A stretch of 64,000 nucleotides of DNA from Multivorans sp965116445 (GCA_965116445.1 OZ220688.1:2356001-2420000), one strand, 5' to 3'; numbered from the stretch's first letter, positions 49,461 through 58,723 are shown. Program-made: numbers and translations. Notes: a model not told the origin generated them from the sequence alone.

Positions 49461-50162
49461 ATGAACGCGATCCGCCGCGTCGTCTGGAAGTCGGACACTC
49501 GCGCCGGCCGGATCTTCGACGCGACCGTCCTGGCTGTGATCGTCGGCGGCCTCGCCGTCGACGGCCTCGTCACGGTCGACGAACTGGCCGACCGGGCGGG
49601 GCATCTGTTGCGCGTCGCGAGCGTCGCCGTCACCGCGTGGTTCGTCGCGGAGTACCTGTTGCGTCTCGCCACGGCCCCCAGCCGGTGGCGCTACGTCGTC
49701 AGCTTCTACGGCATCGTCGACCTGGCCGCCATCCTGCCGACGCTGCTCGGCCTCGACCTGCGGGCGCTCCGGGCGCTGCGGCTGTTCAGGCTCTTCGGTC
49801 TGCTGAGGATCACCCGGACGAGGGCTCTCAGCCGCCTCGGCCGGGCGCTCCTGACCGTGAAGGACGAAGGCCTGATCCTGATCGCAACGACCTTCATCGT
49901 CCTCTACTTCGCGGCCACCGGCATCTACCTCTTCGAACGCGAAGCCCAGCCCGAGGTATTCGGCTCGATCCCCGACAGCATCTGGTGGGCCGTGACCACC
50001 CTGACCACGGTCGGCTACGGCGACAGCTACCCCGTAACCCCGGGCGGCCGCGTCTTCACCTCGATCGTCCTGCTCTGCGGCATGGCGATCGTCGCCGCCC
50101 CGGCCGGCCTCGTGGCGACCGCCCTGCGGAGGGCCGGCCGCGACGGGGGCGGCGGCGCCTGA
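49461..50162 (+). CDS. Voltage-gated-type ion channel, copy 1
   Basis: 233 residues. Layout is of a single-subunit 6-TM channel: an S1-S4-like region with an Arg-rich S4 (LRALRALRLFRLFGLLRITRTRAL) and a pore loop with the K+-type selectivity filter T183-VGYGD188 (TTLTTVGYGDSYPVT), then a final helix. The Arg spacing in S4 suggests voltage sensing; the protein would form an inner-membrane tetramer conducting K+. Its close paralog lies at 58724-59419 in the same orientation. It lies between the LamG-like gene and a toxin-antitoxin remnant. Confidence 0.92.
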   Translation: MNAIRRVVWKSDTRAGRIFDATVLAVIVGGLAVDGLVTVDELADRAGHLLRVASVAVTAWFVAEYLLRLATAPSRWRYVVSFYGIVDLAAILPTLLGLDLRALRALRLFRLFGLLRITRTRALSRLGRALLTVKDEGLILIATTFIVLYFAATGIYLFEREAQPEVFGSIPDSIWWAVTTLTTVGYGDSYPVTPGGRVFTSIVLLCGMAIVAAPAGLVATALRRAGRDGGGGA

Positions 50163-50184
50163 GTCCGACCGGCCCCAGGTCGCT

Positions 50185-50277
50185 TCAGCCTTCCAGGGCC
50201 AGCGGCACCCGTCGCTCTGCCGGCTTCAGCTTCCCTTCCAGGGCATCGATGAGGATGTGAGTGTCAAGATTCAGCAT
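50185..50277 (-). pseudogene. Truncated PIN-domain toxin (VapC-like) remnant
   Basis: 30 residues starting MLNLDTHILIDALEGKLKP and ending at TGA 50187-50185. The start is the standard PIN-toxin N-terminus with the first metal-binding Asp (LDTHILIDAL), but the remaining about 100 residues of the RNase fold are gone. The ATG overlaps the antitoxin's end by 14 bases, the usual arrangement in antitoxin-PIN operons, so this was the cognate toxin. Confidence 0.8.
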
Positions 50278-50485
50278 CCCACTTGACCCCGGTGCTCATC
50301 GTGTCGCCAGCGACCCGCAACTTCCCGCGAAGGCAACCGATCAGGTGCTCGGATGTGCCCTCGACCGGCATCAACTTCGCCACCGGCCGTCCGTGTTTCG
50401 TGATCACGATGCCATCGGGGTCCACCTGATCCAGAATCGCGAGGCACTGCTCCTTGAACTGCGCGGCGCCCATCGTTTGGCTCAT
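50264..50485 (-). CDS. Phd/YefM-family antitoxin
   Basis: 73 residues. MSQTMGAAQFKEQCLAILDQVD followed by GIVITKHGRPVAKLMPVE is the typical Phd/YefM DNA-binding N-terminal domain. The C-terminal toxin-binding tail is short (LIGCLRGKLRVAGDTMSTG). Its toxin is reduced to a 30-codon remnant, so it is now an orphan antitoxin. It lies 25 bases downstream of the giant DUF4011 helicase gene on the same strand and could be co-transcribed. Confidence 0.88.
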   Translation of the reverse strand: MSQTMGAAQFKEQCLAILDQVDPDGIVITKHGRPVAKLMPVEGTSEHLIGCLRGKLRVAGDTMSTGVKWDAES

Positions 50486-50510
50486 TGTCTTCGTCTCCTA
50501 GAGGACCTCG

Positions 50511-53500
50511 TCACGCCAGCCGCAACTCCTCGCCCTGCCGGATCAGGCGGCCTGCTGCGCCCAGGCGTTCCGCTTCGGCGACGACCAGGCGCCTCAGGCC
50601 GGCGCTGGTGACCTTGAAGCCGAAGGCTCTGGCGACCTCTCTGGCGCAGTCAGCGGAGTCGATGCCGATGTTGCGTTCGACGGCCTGGAGAATTGCGGCC
50701 CGGACTTCGACCGGGGGCAGCATGGCGACCTTGCGGAGCGTGGCGGACTCGACCCCGCCGCGGTCGCGGACTTCGACCTCGCGACTCTTCGCCGGTTCGA
50801 GGAAGAGCGCCTTGCCGGCGCCGGAGACCCGGATCAGGCCGCGGCCGTTCAGGGCGGTCACGGCTTCGGCGACGCGCTTCTGGATGCGGCTGCCGGCCCT
50901 CTTGTAGCCCCAGTGCCGGCTGAGGCGGCGGCCGACTTCCTCGATGTGAACAGGGCCTTCCACTTCGACGATCATCGCCACCCAGTCGGCGGTCGTCCGG
51001 AACGGCGCCTCGTGGAGCTCGATCTCGAACGACGCTTCCCGGTAGGGAACTCGCGGCACCGGCTCGGGGCCCGGGACCTCCGGAGGCTCGGGGCGCACCG
51101 GCGGCGACGACGGACCGGACTCCGTCGGCTCGGAGTCGGTTCCCCGCGCCGCCCGCGCCCCTTCGATCGCCTCAAGCAGCTTCTGCAACTCGACGTCCCG
51201 GTCGTAGAACCAGTCCGTGCTCCAGATGCGGTGGAACGTCCATCCCTTCTGCTCCAGCACGGCCTGCCGTAACCGGTCCCGCTCGCGGGCCCAGCTCGAC
51301 GAGTGGTATCGCGCGCCGTCGCACTCGACGGCCAGCAGGAAGCGCCCTTCGCGGTCCGGGTCGCAAACCGCGAGGTCGATCTGAAAGCCGGCCGAGCCGA
51401 CCTGCGCCACCACTTCGTAACCGCGTTCTTCAAGCGCGAATGTAACCGCCCGTTCGAACGCGCTGTCCGCCTTGCCTTCATCGTCGGGCGGCATGGCCAT
51501 CTCGCCGGTCTGAGCGTACTCAAGGAAGCGCCGCAGCACTCCCGGCCCGCGGTGCCTCGCCGCCGCCGGCCGGACGTCCTCGTGCCGAATCGACGAGAAC
51601 ACCCGGCATTGGCGTTTCGCCCGCGTGAACAGGACGTTGAGTCGCCGTTCGCCGCCGGGCCCAGAGACCGGTCCGAAGCTCTGGACCAACTTCCCTTCAG
51701 AGTCCCTGCCATAGCCGACCGAGATGAAAATGACGTCCCGTTCGTCGCCTTGGACGTTCTCCAGGTTCTTGACGAAAAATGGCTCGTCACGCCCTTCGCT
51801 GCAGAATGCGTCGAGCTCGGGTATCCGGGATCGCATGTACTCGACCTGATCCTGGATCGTGTCCCGCTGGGCAACGGACAGGGCAACGACGCCCAGGCTG
51901 AGCTCAGGTTGCTCGCGGGCGTGGCGCAACACCTCCCCCACAACGACCTCCGCCTCCCGCTGGTTGTTGCGGCGCCCTCCGCGATCGTAGACCCCGTCCT
52001 CCACAAGGAAGAGAGACAGCCCGAAGTCCTCACTGGCTCGGCTCGGGCTCGGTGGGCAAACGAGCCGATCATCGTAGAACTCGTTGTTCGACACCTCGAT
52101 CAGGGACGGGTGCATCGAGCGGTAGTGCCATTCCAGCATCAGCGGCGTCATGGCGCGGGCTTCGCAGAGGGAGAGGATGCTCTCCATGTCCGCGACCGCC
52201 AGGCCCGGCAGAACATCGTCGTCCGGCCCGTCATCTCCTTCATCGTCGAGGTCGTCACCACTGATCTGACGATCGAAGAACGCTGTCGGAGGCAGCTGCT
52301 TCTGGTCGCCGACGACGATCACCTGCCGCGACCGCAACACGGCGCCCAAGGCATCCGCCGGCTTGACCTGACTCGCCTCGTCGATCAGCAGCAAATCGAA
52401 TGTCAGACCGCCTGGGCGCAGAAACTGGGCCACGGAGAGCGGACTCATCAGCAACACTGGCTTGATCGTCGCCACTGCTTCGCCCGCCCGATCGAGCAAC
52501 CTGCGAAGTGGCATGTGACGAGCCTTCTTGTTGCACTCGCCTCGGACGATGCCCATCTGCCCCGCCGCCCCCGTGGGCAGCGCCCGGAAGTGTCCGCGCC
52601 TCAAGTGCCGGCTCGCCATCTCCAAGAGCTGCGCGTCGAGCAGCTTGAACCTCTTGACCGCGGCCGTTCGCTTAAGCCCCCGAACGGACTCAAGGCCCGG
52701 GTGCTCCCGCCGGAACCGCTTCCACAAAGCCTCAGCGCGAACGAAGCTCAGCACATCCCGAACCGATTCGGGCGGCAGACTACCGTCGGCCACGCGTTGC
52801 CGGATCGGATCGAGACCGTGTTCGGTGGCGGCCAAAGCAGCAATCTCAAGCCACCACCAGCCGTCGTAGGCATCCAGGTTGTCAATCCAGCCGGCCATGC
52901 GGCTGTCCATCTGTTGGAACTCGACGGACTCGAGCAAATCGGCCGAGGATCTCTGAAGCTCGCCAGCGCCGGACCGGATCGAGGCGCCGGCGTGCCCGGA
53001 CAAGGCGGCAAACGTCTCACCTCCGCCGGCAACAGGGCCACCGAAGGCGACCGCACAGTCGAGGTCGACGGCATCCACCACCGCATCGAAAGCGCCGACC
53101 CAATCCGCAAACGTCCGACGAAGGCTCTCTGCGACGCCGGCGCAGTCCAGGCCTTTCGGCACCCCTTCGAACCACTGCTTCACCGCCAGAACACTGCCTG
53201 CGACCTTTGCCTCTGCCGCAATCCAGACCATGGCGGGCAGAACGCCGGACAAGTCCGTATTCTCGCCTCGCCACGCTTGGCCCAGAACCGCCCGGCCCAA
53301 CGCGTCCTCGCGCTCCACGCCTAACCGGAGCTTACGGTAGCGAACGAGACGATCAAGCAGTTCGATTTGCTCGAGGCGCCCGCCCCACCAACCTGGACGG
53401 AGCGCCGCCTTGACCCGGGCGGAGGCCTGTCGCCAAGTGCCCGAGAACCACCGAAGCAGGGACTCGCCATGCGCCCCAAGGTCGAGTCGGGTCTCCGCCC

Positions 53501-55382
53501 AGTCAACGTCCAGCGCACTCTCGATACAGTCCTTCAGGAGAGTCGCCCTTGCCTCCTGGAGCTTTCGGACTTCGTCGAACAGGGAGCGCACTTCGACCAT
53601 CCTGTCCAACACAGCACCTGCGCCAAGGAGCCGGCCTGCAAACTCCGGTGCGTCTGCAGCCGCCTTGAGCCGGCGAATGGCCTCGTGCCGCCCTTCAAAG
53701 GTCGTCGGGGAAGGCAGGCCGGTCTGGCACGCCGCGCTGGCCAGCAGACTCCGTGCCGCTCTGAACTTCTCTTGAGCGGCCTCGAGCGGTTTCGTGAGCG
53801 CCCGGCGCTCAAAGACAGCCAGCTTCCGCTTGGCGCCACGCCAAGGGTGCTCCCGCTCGGTGCCATGTTCGGCCACTACATCGGCCAAGTTCGCCGCTGC
53901 CACCATCCGGTGCTTGAACTCGGCCGCCGACCAAGAATCTGCGCCATCGATCACGAAGTCGGGCTGCACCACACCCCGACCGTCGAGCAATGCCAGCCGA
54001 CCCATCACGGCATAGGGCGTCTCACCGCTCGCTTCATCGACCTCATGAAGCAGAGCTGTAAGCCGATTCAGCTCGTCGCGCACTTCGACCACCTGCTCCA
54101 CCTCAAAGCCCTGATCGTTGAGTTGTTGGTCATCGGCACGGAGAGGCGAACCCGGTTCCAGCATCCCCTTCAGTTCGCCGTACACATGGCGGCGGACCGC
54201 CTTGTGCGAGTGGAGTTCAAGGCAGAGGGGACCCAGACCGCATTTCTCAAGGCGAGCATGGACGACGTCAAGCGCAGCCCGCTTCTCCGCCACGAAGAGG
54301 ACCCGTTTGCCGTCGCGCGCCGCGACCGCAATGATGTTGGCGATCGTCTGCGACTTGCCGGTCCCAGGCGGACCCTGGACGACCATGCTCTCACCCTCGC
54401 GGGCCGCCGCGATGACCCGGGTCTGCGAGGCGTCGGCGTCCAGGATGTGACCGAGGTCGCCGGGGTCAGGGAACCGCTCGTCGAGATTGGCCGACTGGCC
54501 GGGAACGTCCGCGAGCCCTTCGAAGCCGCGAAGAAGCAGATTCGACACGAGCGGGTTCCTTTCCGGACCCGCCACGCCGCCCCAGTCGTTCTCCGGCGCC
54601 AGGTCGCGCCACATGAGGAACTTGGCAAACGAGTAGAAGCCGAGGACCATGACGTCGCCATCGACCTGCCAGCGCGGCTGGGAGGACACGGCCGCGCGCA
54701 CACGCTGGAAGTAAGGTGAGGGCTGCCAATCCGCATCATCCGGCAAGTCGGGCAGCTTCAGCGCGAAGTCGTTCTCCAGCATCGCGCCAAGAGAGAGGTT
54801 CGCTGCCAAGTCCTGGTCCCGAAGCGCGAGCCGAAAGCGTCCCCGCGCATTGTCCCGCTCAAGATCCACTGGCAGCAGGACGAGAGGGGCAAAGCGCTCA
54901 ACGTCCGAGGTGTCGTACCAGCGGAGAAAACCGAGCGCAAGAAAGAGCACGCTGACGCCCTGTTCCTCTTCCAGCGAACGAGCGCCGCGGTAGAGCGTCA
55001 GCAGGCGCTTCTGCAGCGGTTCGGCGGCGAGCGCGGTGCGCAGCTTCCGGTCGACATGGTGCGCCAGGGGCGGCCCTGTTCCCGGAGCGGCGGCGTCCGG
55101 CACGAAGATCGTGGCCTGCCCTTCCGAGTCGTCCACATTAGCCGCGTCCCCTTCCGATTCAGCCGCATCGGGGTCGGCCTCGAACGTCATCTTCTTGCCT
55201 TCGCCGTAGAGGATGCGAAACACCTCGTCCGACCGCTCATCGACGATCTCGAGCTGCCGGGCGTAGCGCTTGCCGACCGGCGTATTCGTTAGCCGGTTCC
55301 GCTTGCTGATGTCGAGCAACTGGCGCCGCAGCAGCTCGATTACCCGCCGCAGACTCGGGTCAGGCTGGGGGAAGTCCATCAT
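50511..55382 (-). CDS. DUF4011 / superfamily 1 helicase / Vsr-like nuclease / DUF3320 protein
   Basis: 1,623 residues. In order: a DUF4011-type N-terminus (LLDISKRNRLTNTPVGKR, VLFLALGFLRWYD), helicase motif I GPPGTGKSQT near 334-343, a long alpha-helical insertion, motif II LLIDEASQV near 997, motif III VVGDQKQLPPTAFF, the C-terminal helicase motifs (QGDERDVIFISVGYGRD, NVLFTRAKRQCRVFSS), a Vsr/MTES_1575-like endonuclease domain (FQIDLAVCDPDREGRFLLAVECDGARYHSS, near 1350) and a DUF3320-type tail (near 1460-1520). This is the domain order I recall for the antiphage protein called Hhe. It would unwind and cut nucleic acid. Third gene of an ATPase-TOPRIM-helicase operon. Confidence 0.9.
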   Translation of the reverse strand: MMDFPQPDPSLRRVIELLRRQLLDISKRNRLTNTPVGKRYARQLEIVDERSDEVFRILYGEGKKMTFEADPDAAESEGDAANVDDSEGQATIFVPDAAAPGTGPPLAHHVDRKLRTALAAEPLQKRLLTLYRGARSLEEEQGVSVLFLALGFLRWYDTSDVERFAPLVLLPVDLERDNARGRFRLALRDQDLAANLSLGAMLENDFALKLPDLPDDADWQPSPYFQRVRAAVSSQPRWQVDGDVMVLGFYSFAKFLMWRDLAPENDWGGVAGPERNPLVSNLLLRGFEGLADVPGQSANLDERFPDPGDLGHILDADASQTRVIAAAREGESMVVQGPPGTGKSQTIANIIAVAARDGKRVLFVAEKRAALDVVHARLEKCGLGPLCLELHSHKAVRRHVYGELKGMLEPGSPLRADDQQLNDQGFEVEQVVEVRDELNRLTALLHEVDEASGETPYAVMGRLALLDGRGVVQPDFVIDGADSWSAAEFKHRMVAAANLADVVAEHGTEREHPWRGAKRKLAVFERRALTKPLEAAQEKFRAARSLLASAACQTGLPSPTTFEGRHEAIRRLKAAADAPEFAGRLLGAGAVLDRMVEVRSLFDEVRKLQEARATLLKDCIESALDVDWAETRLDLGAHGESLLRWFSGTWRQASARVKAALRPGWWGGRLEQIELLDRLVRYRKLRLGVEREDALGRAVLGQAWRGENTDLSGVLPAMVWIAAEAKVAGSVLAVKQWFEGVPKGLDCAGVAESLRRTFADWVGAFDAVVDAVDLDCAVAFGGPVAGGGETFAALSGHAGASIRSGAGELQRSSADLLESVEFQQMDSRMAGWIDNLDAYDGWWWLEIAALAATEHGLDPIRQRVADGSLPPESVRDVLSFVRAEALWKRFRREHPGLESVRGLKRTAAVKRFKLLDAQLLEMASRHLRRGHFRALPTGAAGQMGIVRGECNKKARHMPLRRLLDRAGEAVATIKPVLLMSPLSVAQFLRPGGLTFDLLLIDEASQVKPADALGAVLRSRQVIVVGDQKQLPPTAFFDRQISGDDLDDEGDDGPDDDVLPGLAVADMESILSLCEARAMTPLMLEWHYRSMHPSLIEVSNNEFYDDRLVCPPSPSRASEDFGLSLFLVEDGVYDRGGRRNNQREAEVVVGEVLRHAREQPELSLGVVALSVAQRDTIQDQVEYMRSRIPELDAFCSEGRDEPFFVKNLENVQGDERDVIFISVGYGRDSEGKLVQSFGPVSGPGGERRLNVLFTRAKRQCRVFSSIRHEDVRPAAARHRGPGVLRRFLEYAQTGEMAMPPDDEGKADSAFERAVTFALEERGYEVVAQVGSAGFQIDLAVCDPDREGRFLLAVECDGARYHSSSWARERDRLRQAVLEQKGWTFHRIWSTDWFYDRDVELQKLLEAIEGARAARGTDSEPTESGPSSPPVRPEPPEVPGPEPVPRVPYREASFEIELHEAPFRTTADWVAMIVEVEGPVHIEEVGRRLSRHWGYKRAGSRIQKRVAEAVTALNGRGLIRVSGAGKALFLEPAKSREVEVRDRGGVESATLRKVAMLPPVEVRAAILQAVERNIGIDSADCAREVARAFGFKVTSAGLRRLVVAEAERLGAAGRLIRQGEELRLA

Positions 55383-55436
55383 GAGCCAAGAGGGGCTGAG
55401 CTTACCCGGGGACTTCCGCCGCTCTCGAAGCTCCGC

Positions 55437-56024
55437 TCACCCGTGACCAAGCGCGGTCCCTTCCCCGCACTCAGCAAGCCCGCGGAGAAACCGCTTCAAC
55501 CGGTCGAGGCACGGAGCATCGAGGTTCCAGTGCCTTGAGTCGCCGTACCGCCGGACCGCCGGCCTGGTCTCGACGCCCAACGCCTCGCAGTACGCGTAGA
55601 TTCGGCCTTTCCGGTTCGGTTTGGAGTACGAGCCCCCGAGTCCGTCAAGGCACTCCTCGTAACCGTCGAAGCAGCGATGAACGGCATCGTGAGGCGACGC
55701 CGCAATCTGCACCAGCAGCGTCTCCAGGTCGCCCGGGGATTCATCGTCGGGAAGGAAGAAAGCTCGGTCGATGGGTAGATCGTGTTGGTCCTTCGCCTTC
55801 TCCAGAAGCCTACGCTGCGCCCTCGCACTGGAGTCAGCATCGAGGAGCACGGCCACCCGAGCGCCCTCGTCGCGACGCCTCCTCAACTGGTTCGCGACGA
55901 CCGGCAGCTTGCTGACACTGCCGTGGACGACTTCTACCCTTACGGCGTCGATTCCAAGTCGTTCGAGCAGGCTGCGAACAAAGGCCTGATCCGATGGCCC
56001 TTCGACGAACAGGGATCGCTTCAT
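55437..56024 (-). CDS. TOPRIM-domain protein (DUF3226-like), partner of an AAA ATPase
   Basis: 195 residues. SLFVEGPSDQAFVRSLLERLG provides the TOPRIM Glu, and VAVLLDADSSARA the DxD motif. A conserved C-terminal portion (SYSKPNRKGRIYAYCEALG) follows the DUF3226 pattern. TOPRIM nucleases paired with an ABC-type ATPase encoded just upstream resemble a split OLD nuclease, as in several phage-exclusion systems. Overlaps the ATPase gene by 4 bases (ATGA). The DUF4011 helicase gene starts 54 bases downstream. Confidence 0.87.
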   Translation of the reverse strand: MKRSLFVEGPSDQAFVRSLLERLGIDAVRVEVVHGSVSKLPVVANQLRRRRDEGARVAVLLDADSSARAQRRLLEKAKDQHDLPIDRAFFLPDDESPGDLETLLVQIAASPHDAVHRCFDGYEECLDGLGGSYSKPNRKGRIYAYCEALGVETRPAVRRYGDSRHWNLDAPCLDRLKRFLRGLAECGEGTALGHG

Positions 56025-57157
56025 CTGACCTCAATGCCGTTGCGGACGCAGTGTTCAAACTGGGAGTGGTCATACCGGTAGGAACGAACCCGGCCATCTC
56101 CGGCTCGCTGCAGGGCGAAGCAGTGGGTGGCCGAGCGGTGGTCAGCAAAGCCCTCTTCGGAGAGGACATCCACGAGACTCCTGAGGACTCCGAGACTATG
56201 GGTCGTGGCGAACACCTGCACGTCCCGGTCCTTCGACAGAGTCATCACCGCCTTGAGCAACTGACGCACGGCGCTATGGTGAAGGCCGTTCTCGAGTTCG
56301 TCGAGAAGCAGGACGGAATCTTCTCCCAACAGGCAGTAGGACAAGATGGTGGCTGCCCGCACCATGCCGGCGCCGAAGACATTGAGCGGCAACATCCGCT
56401 CAAGGCCAACGTCAAGGAAAGCCACGTCGTCCTTCGTGGCGACGGCAACGACCTTGGGGTTGATCGCCTGCAGGAATCGAACCAGCGATTCGGTCTGCTT
56501 CCTCACGACGACTTCACCAATCGCGTTCTGGTCGTACCCCGGCCTCGGGCTGACATACCTGGCGCGAACCATGTCCTGATCGCCAGGATCGGCCGAGTGC
56601 TTCGCCTGCCAGCCGCCCTGGTGAGGTCGAAGCGTGCCCTCGAATGACACTGGCTTGCGCTTCCTGCTGTCCACCCTCGCTTCGTACCGCAGCACGCCGG
56701 GACCGGCCTGTTCGACGGACGACGTTCCACCATCGCGGGCCAGGGCCGACCCGCTCCGAGCATCTCCGGCCTGGCCGTTGGTCGAGGTGGAGGTGTTGGC
56801 ACGGCTGTCGAACTCCGTCCGTTCGAGGGCTATGCGCAGCCCCCGACGAACCCGACCACCATCGGACTGACCCCTCAGGTCGATCTCCCGGCTGACATCG
56901 AGGTCGTGAAACAGAAGTTCCAGATCGTCCAGGCGAGGCGTCGCGAGGTTCCGCCATCCCTGAACTCGCTCAGGCAGCGTCAGATTGGCGAAACCACCCA
57001 GCAGGAACATCGCCTCCAGCACGGACGTCTTGCCAACGTCATTCGCCCCGAGCAGGACGTTGAAACGACCGAAGCCGTCGAGCTCCAGTTCGGACAGACC
57101 CCGGAACCCACGAATCTCGAGGCGGTCGAAGTGTTGATCGTTCTCGCTGCTCATCAT
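56021..57157 (-). CDS. AAA (OLD-like / AAA_21) ATPase
   Basis: 378 residues. The N-terminal EIRGFRGLSELELDGFGRFNVLLGANDVGKTSVLEAMF carries Walker A (GANDVGKT near 36-43). The Walker B and D-loop LLLDELENGLHHSAV near 290 is followed by VQVFATTHSLGVL, the H-loop region. This is the SMC/RecF-type ATPase found in OLD, RloA/AbiL and related defence systems. A linker region of low complexity (STSTNGQAGDARSGSALA) lies in the middle. It has its own promoter region shared with the divergent Fic gene (233 bases). It drives a TOPRIM protein and probably the helicase in one operon. Confidence 0.9.
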   Translation of the reverse strand: MMSSENDQHFDRLEIRGFRGLSELELDGFGRFNVLLGANDVGKTSVLEAMFLLGGFANLTLPERVQGWRNLATPRLDDLELLFHDLDVSREIDLRGQSDGGRVRRGLRIALERTEFDSRANTSTSTNGQAGDARSGSALARDGGTSSVEQAGPGVLRYEARVDSRKRKPVSFEGTLRPHQGGWQAKHSADPGDQDMVRARYVSPRPGYDQNAIGEVVVRKQTESLVRFLQAINPKVVAVATKDDVAFLDVGLERMLPLNVFGAGMVRAATILSYCLLGEDSVLLLDELENGLHHSAVRQLLKAVMTLSKDRDVQVFATTHSLGVLRSLVDVLSEEGFADHRSATHCFALQRAGDGRVRSYRYDHSQFEHCVRNGIEVR

Positions 57158-57390
57158 CCATCACCCCCGCAGGAGGTCCGCCGCCGCCCGGGGCGAACCG
57201 TCATGCTACGCCACGGGCAGGGCGCGGGCGGCGGACTGCTTGGAGCCGACCCACCCGGGACCGAATCTACTCCTCGCCATATCCCCGGAACATCGCCTCA
57301 GCCGCTCCGGCGGCGCCTCGCCGGCGTGGAACAGCAGGCGATAGCGCAACCGCACTCTCCACCGGCCGGGACGGCAGGCCGGATAGTAGG

Positions 57391-58413
57391 ATGGCGGGCC
57401 AGACGAACCGGAGGTTGGCAGTGTCGGCAGCGAACGCGCAGGCCCCCGAAAAGTGGAAGCCGCTCACCGGCATGCCGGACGGCGCCGAACGCTGGGGAAT
57501 GCCCGGCCACGTCGACCTGGAGGCCCAGTGGAACGAATGCCTGGGCGGGCTCAAGACCGGCTCCCCCGGATCGCGCTTCCTGGACGGGTGGCTCCGGGAG
57601 CGAATCCGCGCCTTCGCCCTGGAGACCGGTCAGATCGAGGGCCTGTACACCTTGAGGCGGGGCGTCACCGAGCAGCTCATCGCCGAGGGTTTCGCGGGCG
57701 CCGTGGGGGCGCACACCTTCGAGGGGCTCGACGACCGCATCCTCCGGGGTCTGCTGCAAGACCAGGAGGCCGCGTACGACATGATGTTCGACGACGTCGC
57801 CAGCGGACGCCCCCTGTCCGTCTACATGCTCAAGAGCTGGCACGCCCTGTTGACGCGGCATCAGGAGACCGTCACCGGCCTCGACCTGCAAGGCCGGCGC
57901 GTTCAGGTCGAGTTCCGCGGCAAGGGCGAGTGGAAGACCAGACCCAACAACCCCCGCCGCCAGGACGGCGTCGTTCACGAGTACTGCCCGCCGGAGCAGG
58001 TGGATCCGGAGATGCGCCGCTTCCTCGAGCTCTACAACGGCCACGTTCGGGACGGGAGCTATCCGGTCAACGTGGAGGCCGCCTGGCTGCATCACCGTTT
58101 CGTTCGCACCCACCCCTTCCAGGACGGCAACGGACGGGTTTCCCGGCTGCTGATGGCCTGGGCCTACGTCAAGCGCCGCCTGCCGCCGCCGGTCGTCAGC
58201 GCCCAAGGCAAGCCCGATTACATCCTCGCCCTCGAAGCGGCCGACAAGGGGGAGCTGAAGGTGTTCTCGGACTACGTCGGCGGCCGATCGACGATAAGCC
58301 TCCTGAGCGCGATCCAGATCGCCCGGCGGGCCTTGTCAGGCCAACTCAACCGCCCGAACGGCAACGGCGGACGCACTATCGGCGACGAGTACTTTCCGCC
58401 CGAAGCGGACTGA
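57391..58413 (+). CDS. Fic-family AMP-transferase, class II (N-terminal inhibitory motif)
   Basis: 340 residues. The Fic active-site motif HPFQDGNGRVSR starts at H241 and is complete, so transfer of AMP (or another nucleotide) from NTP to a protein hydroxyl is expected. An autoinhibitory (S/T)xxxE(G/N) motif occurs upstream as T79-GQI-E83-G84, which defines class II Fic proteins. The C-terminus (GKPDYILALEAADKGELKVF) is a common Fic-extension region. ATG 57391 has a weak ribosome-binding site; GTG 57421 is an alternative. Divergent from the ATPase operon. The target protein is unknown. Confidence 0.9.
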   Translation: MAGQTNRRLAVSAANAQAPEKWKPLTGMPDGAERWGMPGHVDLEAQWNECLGGLKTGSPGSRFLDGWLRERIRAFALETGQIEGLYTLRRGVTEQLIAEGFAGAVGAHTFEGLDDRILRGLLQDQEAAYDMMFDDVASGRPLSVYMLKSWHALLTRHQETVTGLDLQGRRVQVEFRGKGEWKTRPNNPRRQDGVVHEYCPPEQVDPEMRRFLELYNGHVRDGSYPVNVEAAWLHHRFVRTHPFQDGNGRVSRLLMAWAYVKRRLPPPVVSAQGKPDYILALEAADKGELKVFSDYVGGRSTISLLSAIQIARRALSGQLNRPNGNGGRTIGDEYFPPEAD

Positions 58414-58723
58414 GACGCCGACCGGGCGGGAAAGCTCCGGCCCGGCTGGCCGGCGAGCTCCGCTCGAAACGGCGTGTCGGCGTTCCCGACCCGCGTTCCT
58501 GACGGGACCGAAGCGGCCGAGTTCGCGAGCCCGGCCCGCGCCTACTCGATCACTGCCTGGACCTCCCTCGCCGGCCACGACGAGCATTGCGAAGCGGAGG
58601 GCACCGGGTCATCTTGTTGGAGCTAGACTCGCTGCGGACGATGACGATCTGCCCCGCCGCTCCGGAGACGCGCAAGGCGGCCAACCGGCATTCGATTAGC
58701 CCGGGTTCCTTCTCGGCGGCCTC
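58414..58723 (+). other. Intergenic region with a possible decayed 3' end of a LamG-like gene
   Basis: Just before the second channel gene, the stretch 58608-58685 resembles the end of the LamG-like gene that precedes channel 1: APETRKAANRH here against APETKRAGKPAF there, and CCGGCATTCGATTAG against CCGGCGTTCAGGTAG at the DNA level. This suggests the duplicated block included the tail of the upstream gene. The rest (58414-58600) shows no feature. Confidence 0.45.
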
